Part shown: piece after piece, positions 63,301 through 64,000 of the stretch
How the letters are laid out: the number at the start of each line of letters is the position of its first letter
Position numbering within the stretch: the first letter of the stretch is position 1
Assembly (NCBI GenBank): GCA_033816765.1
Contig: CM066296.1
Coordinates: 1,984,001-2,048,000 of the forward strand
DNA: 64,000 nt
Origin: Nothopassalora personata
Taxonomy: Eukaryota > Ascomycota > Dothideomycetes > Mycosphaerellales > Mycosphaerellaceae
Direction of reading: 5' to 3'
Notes under the pieces: model-generated
The model's input: only the letters and a program-made list of their open reading frames with translations
What the model was told of the DNA's origin: nothing
The model's database searches: none
Made by a program: the position numbers and the translations under genes

Positions 63301-64000
63301 GTCGATAACGCAATCGTATTCCCTAAATATAAGTACTCCTCTTCTCTAGTCGATTACTAGATTGTGCTTTCTTAACTAAGGCATACCTAATACTATGTTA
63401 TAACTAGCTATATTAGTAATATCTAAGGTAATATTCTCGTAGTATTATTAGATAGCTAGTAGCAATAGTATCGTCTCCTATTCTACGCTAGGTAACGATA
63501 ATCCGTTTACCGCGATTAACTCGTAACCTTATTTCTTCTTTAGGGTAGCTAACCCGTTTCTTCTTATAAAAGACTCGGAGATAAAATTCCCCGCTACTCC
63601 TAAGTCGATTATAACACTAGTCTTGTGTCCGTTAACGATTACTTATGTCTAGAAAACTATGTTTAATGTCGATGCGTAAGCCTAAGTATTGCATAACTCC
63701 CTTTAGTCGCTTATTCCTAGGGAGCTAATCCTTTTCCTAAATAGTATGTAGTTCGCTATACTTCGTGCCTAGAGCCTTCGGCTAGAACCTATAGCCCGTT
63801 ACCCTATGTCTACACTTATAGTCTATTACGTTCCTAGATCTTCTACGTTTCTAAGTAGAGTGCGCGTGCGTGTTGCACTATATTACGTAATTCATTCGAT
63901 ATAAATGTTCCTAACGGTATAAGATATCCGGTTTCTATTATTCGGCTTCCTATTGGTAGTCGTTCTATAACGGCAGTTACTAGATTCTCGGTTGTTTCTA
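60350..64000 (-). pseudogene. E pol remnant, protease to chromodomain
   Basis: Minus strand from the right edge: protease VIIDLGVAGNFIS near 63580-63630, RT with AYIDDILVYT (YIDD at 62518-62529), RNase H near 61850-62050, integrase with LLIAYYPEIDG near 61027-61060, and a chromodomain at about 60370-60480 (EVENEFKVEKILDKKG, then YLIKWKEYDELENT). TAG codons replace Trp and Gln at many places. The domain order is that of a chromovirus. Confidence 0.78.

Larger units (their letters stand above)
59032..64000 (-). mobile_element. Element E: RIP-mutated chromovirus, runs off the window
   Basis: It starts TGTTATTGTCTCG at 59032, directly within A2 sequence. From left to right: 3' LTR, an antisense Cys-rich frame (59608-60132), a tRNA-like sequence, then pol on the minus strand from chromodomain to protease. 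Gag and the 5' LTR lie beyond 64000. RIP is present but milder than in A: the RT YIDD motif survives. Confidence 0.75.

Noticed and set aside
14821..64000. Centromere
   Set aside because: RIPped nested retrotransposons fit a centromere or any other heterochromatin; nothing in the sequence alone tells them apart.

Overview
The window comes from a filamentous ascomycete, most likely a Dothideomycete. The grounds are short spliceosomal introns with fungal signals, F-box-like proteins opening with an LPAE(I/L)R motif, a Vts1 homologue, GPI-anchored GH16 and GH76 wall enzymes, and a huge transposon block carrying repeat-induced point mutation (RIP: CpA to TpA, seen as loss of CA and TG and an excess of TA and in-frame TAG). 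The species cannot be read from the sequence.

Region 1 (1 to about 14.8 kb) is ordinary gene space. It holds a cluster of F-box-like genes in various states of decay (150-965 broken, 1473-2474 intact, 3247-4017 intact, 4726-5293 broken), a possible 56-residue gene (4179-4349), the RNA-binding regulator Vts1 (6222-8193, one intron), a secreted GPI-type GH16 glucanase (8806-10128), a convergent GH76 Dfg5/Dcw1-type mannanase (11250-12685, one intron), and a GH31 alpha-glucosidase remnant that has lost its whole catalytic domain (13322-14060). GH16, GH76 and the GH31 remnant form a small cell-wall/polysaccharide neighbourhood.

Region 2 (about 14.8 to 64 kb) is a nest of LTR retrotransposons. Family A (chromovirus, minus strand) forms a tandem pair, A1 and A2, sharing one LTR at 55317. 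A1 was split twice by a 12-kb Gypsy family B: B1 (16265-38090, plus strand) and B2 (38838-50691, minus strand), which face each other across 747 bp. B1 was split again by element C (25900-33301) and element D (33435-35924). A2 was cut by element E (59032 to beyond the window end). A, B, D and E are heavily RIP-mutated. C is not: its two 161-bp LTRs are identical, it has a 5-bp target duplication (TACTA), and gag and pol are open, so it is the youngest layer and possibly still mobile.

The most unusual material is in the RIP-killed elements. Family B has a third long reading frame (about 1,060 codons) downstream of pol that I do not recognise, and a GC-rich palindrome without any CpA/TpG in its core, repeated in the LTRs and at two internal module borders. 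Families A, D and E each carry an accessory reading frame antisense to the retroviral genes, and in D and E it encodes a Cys-rich plus coiled-coil protein. E also contains a tRNA-like sequence beside that frame. C appears to prime its own reverse transcription in the Tf1 manner.
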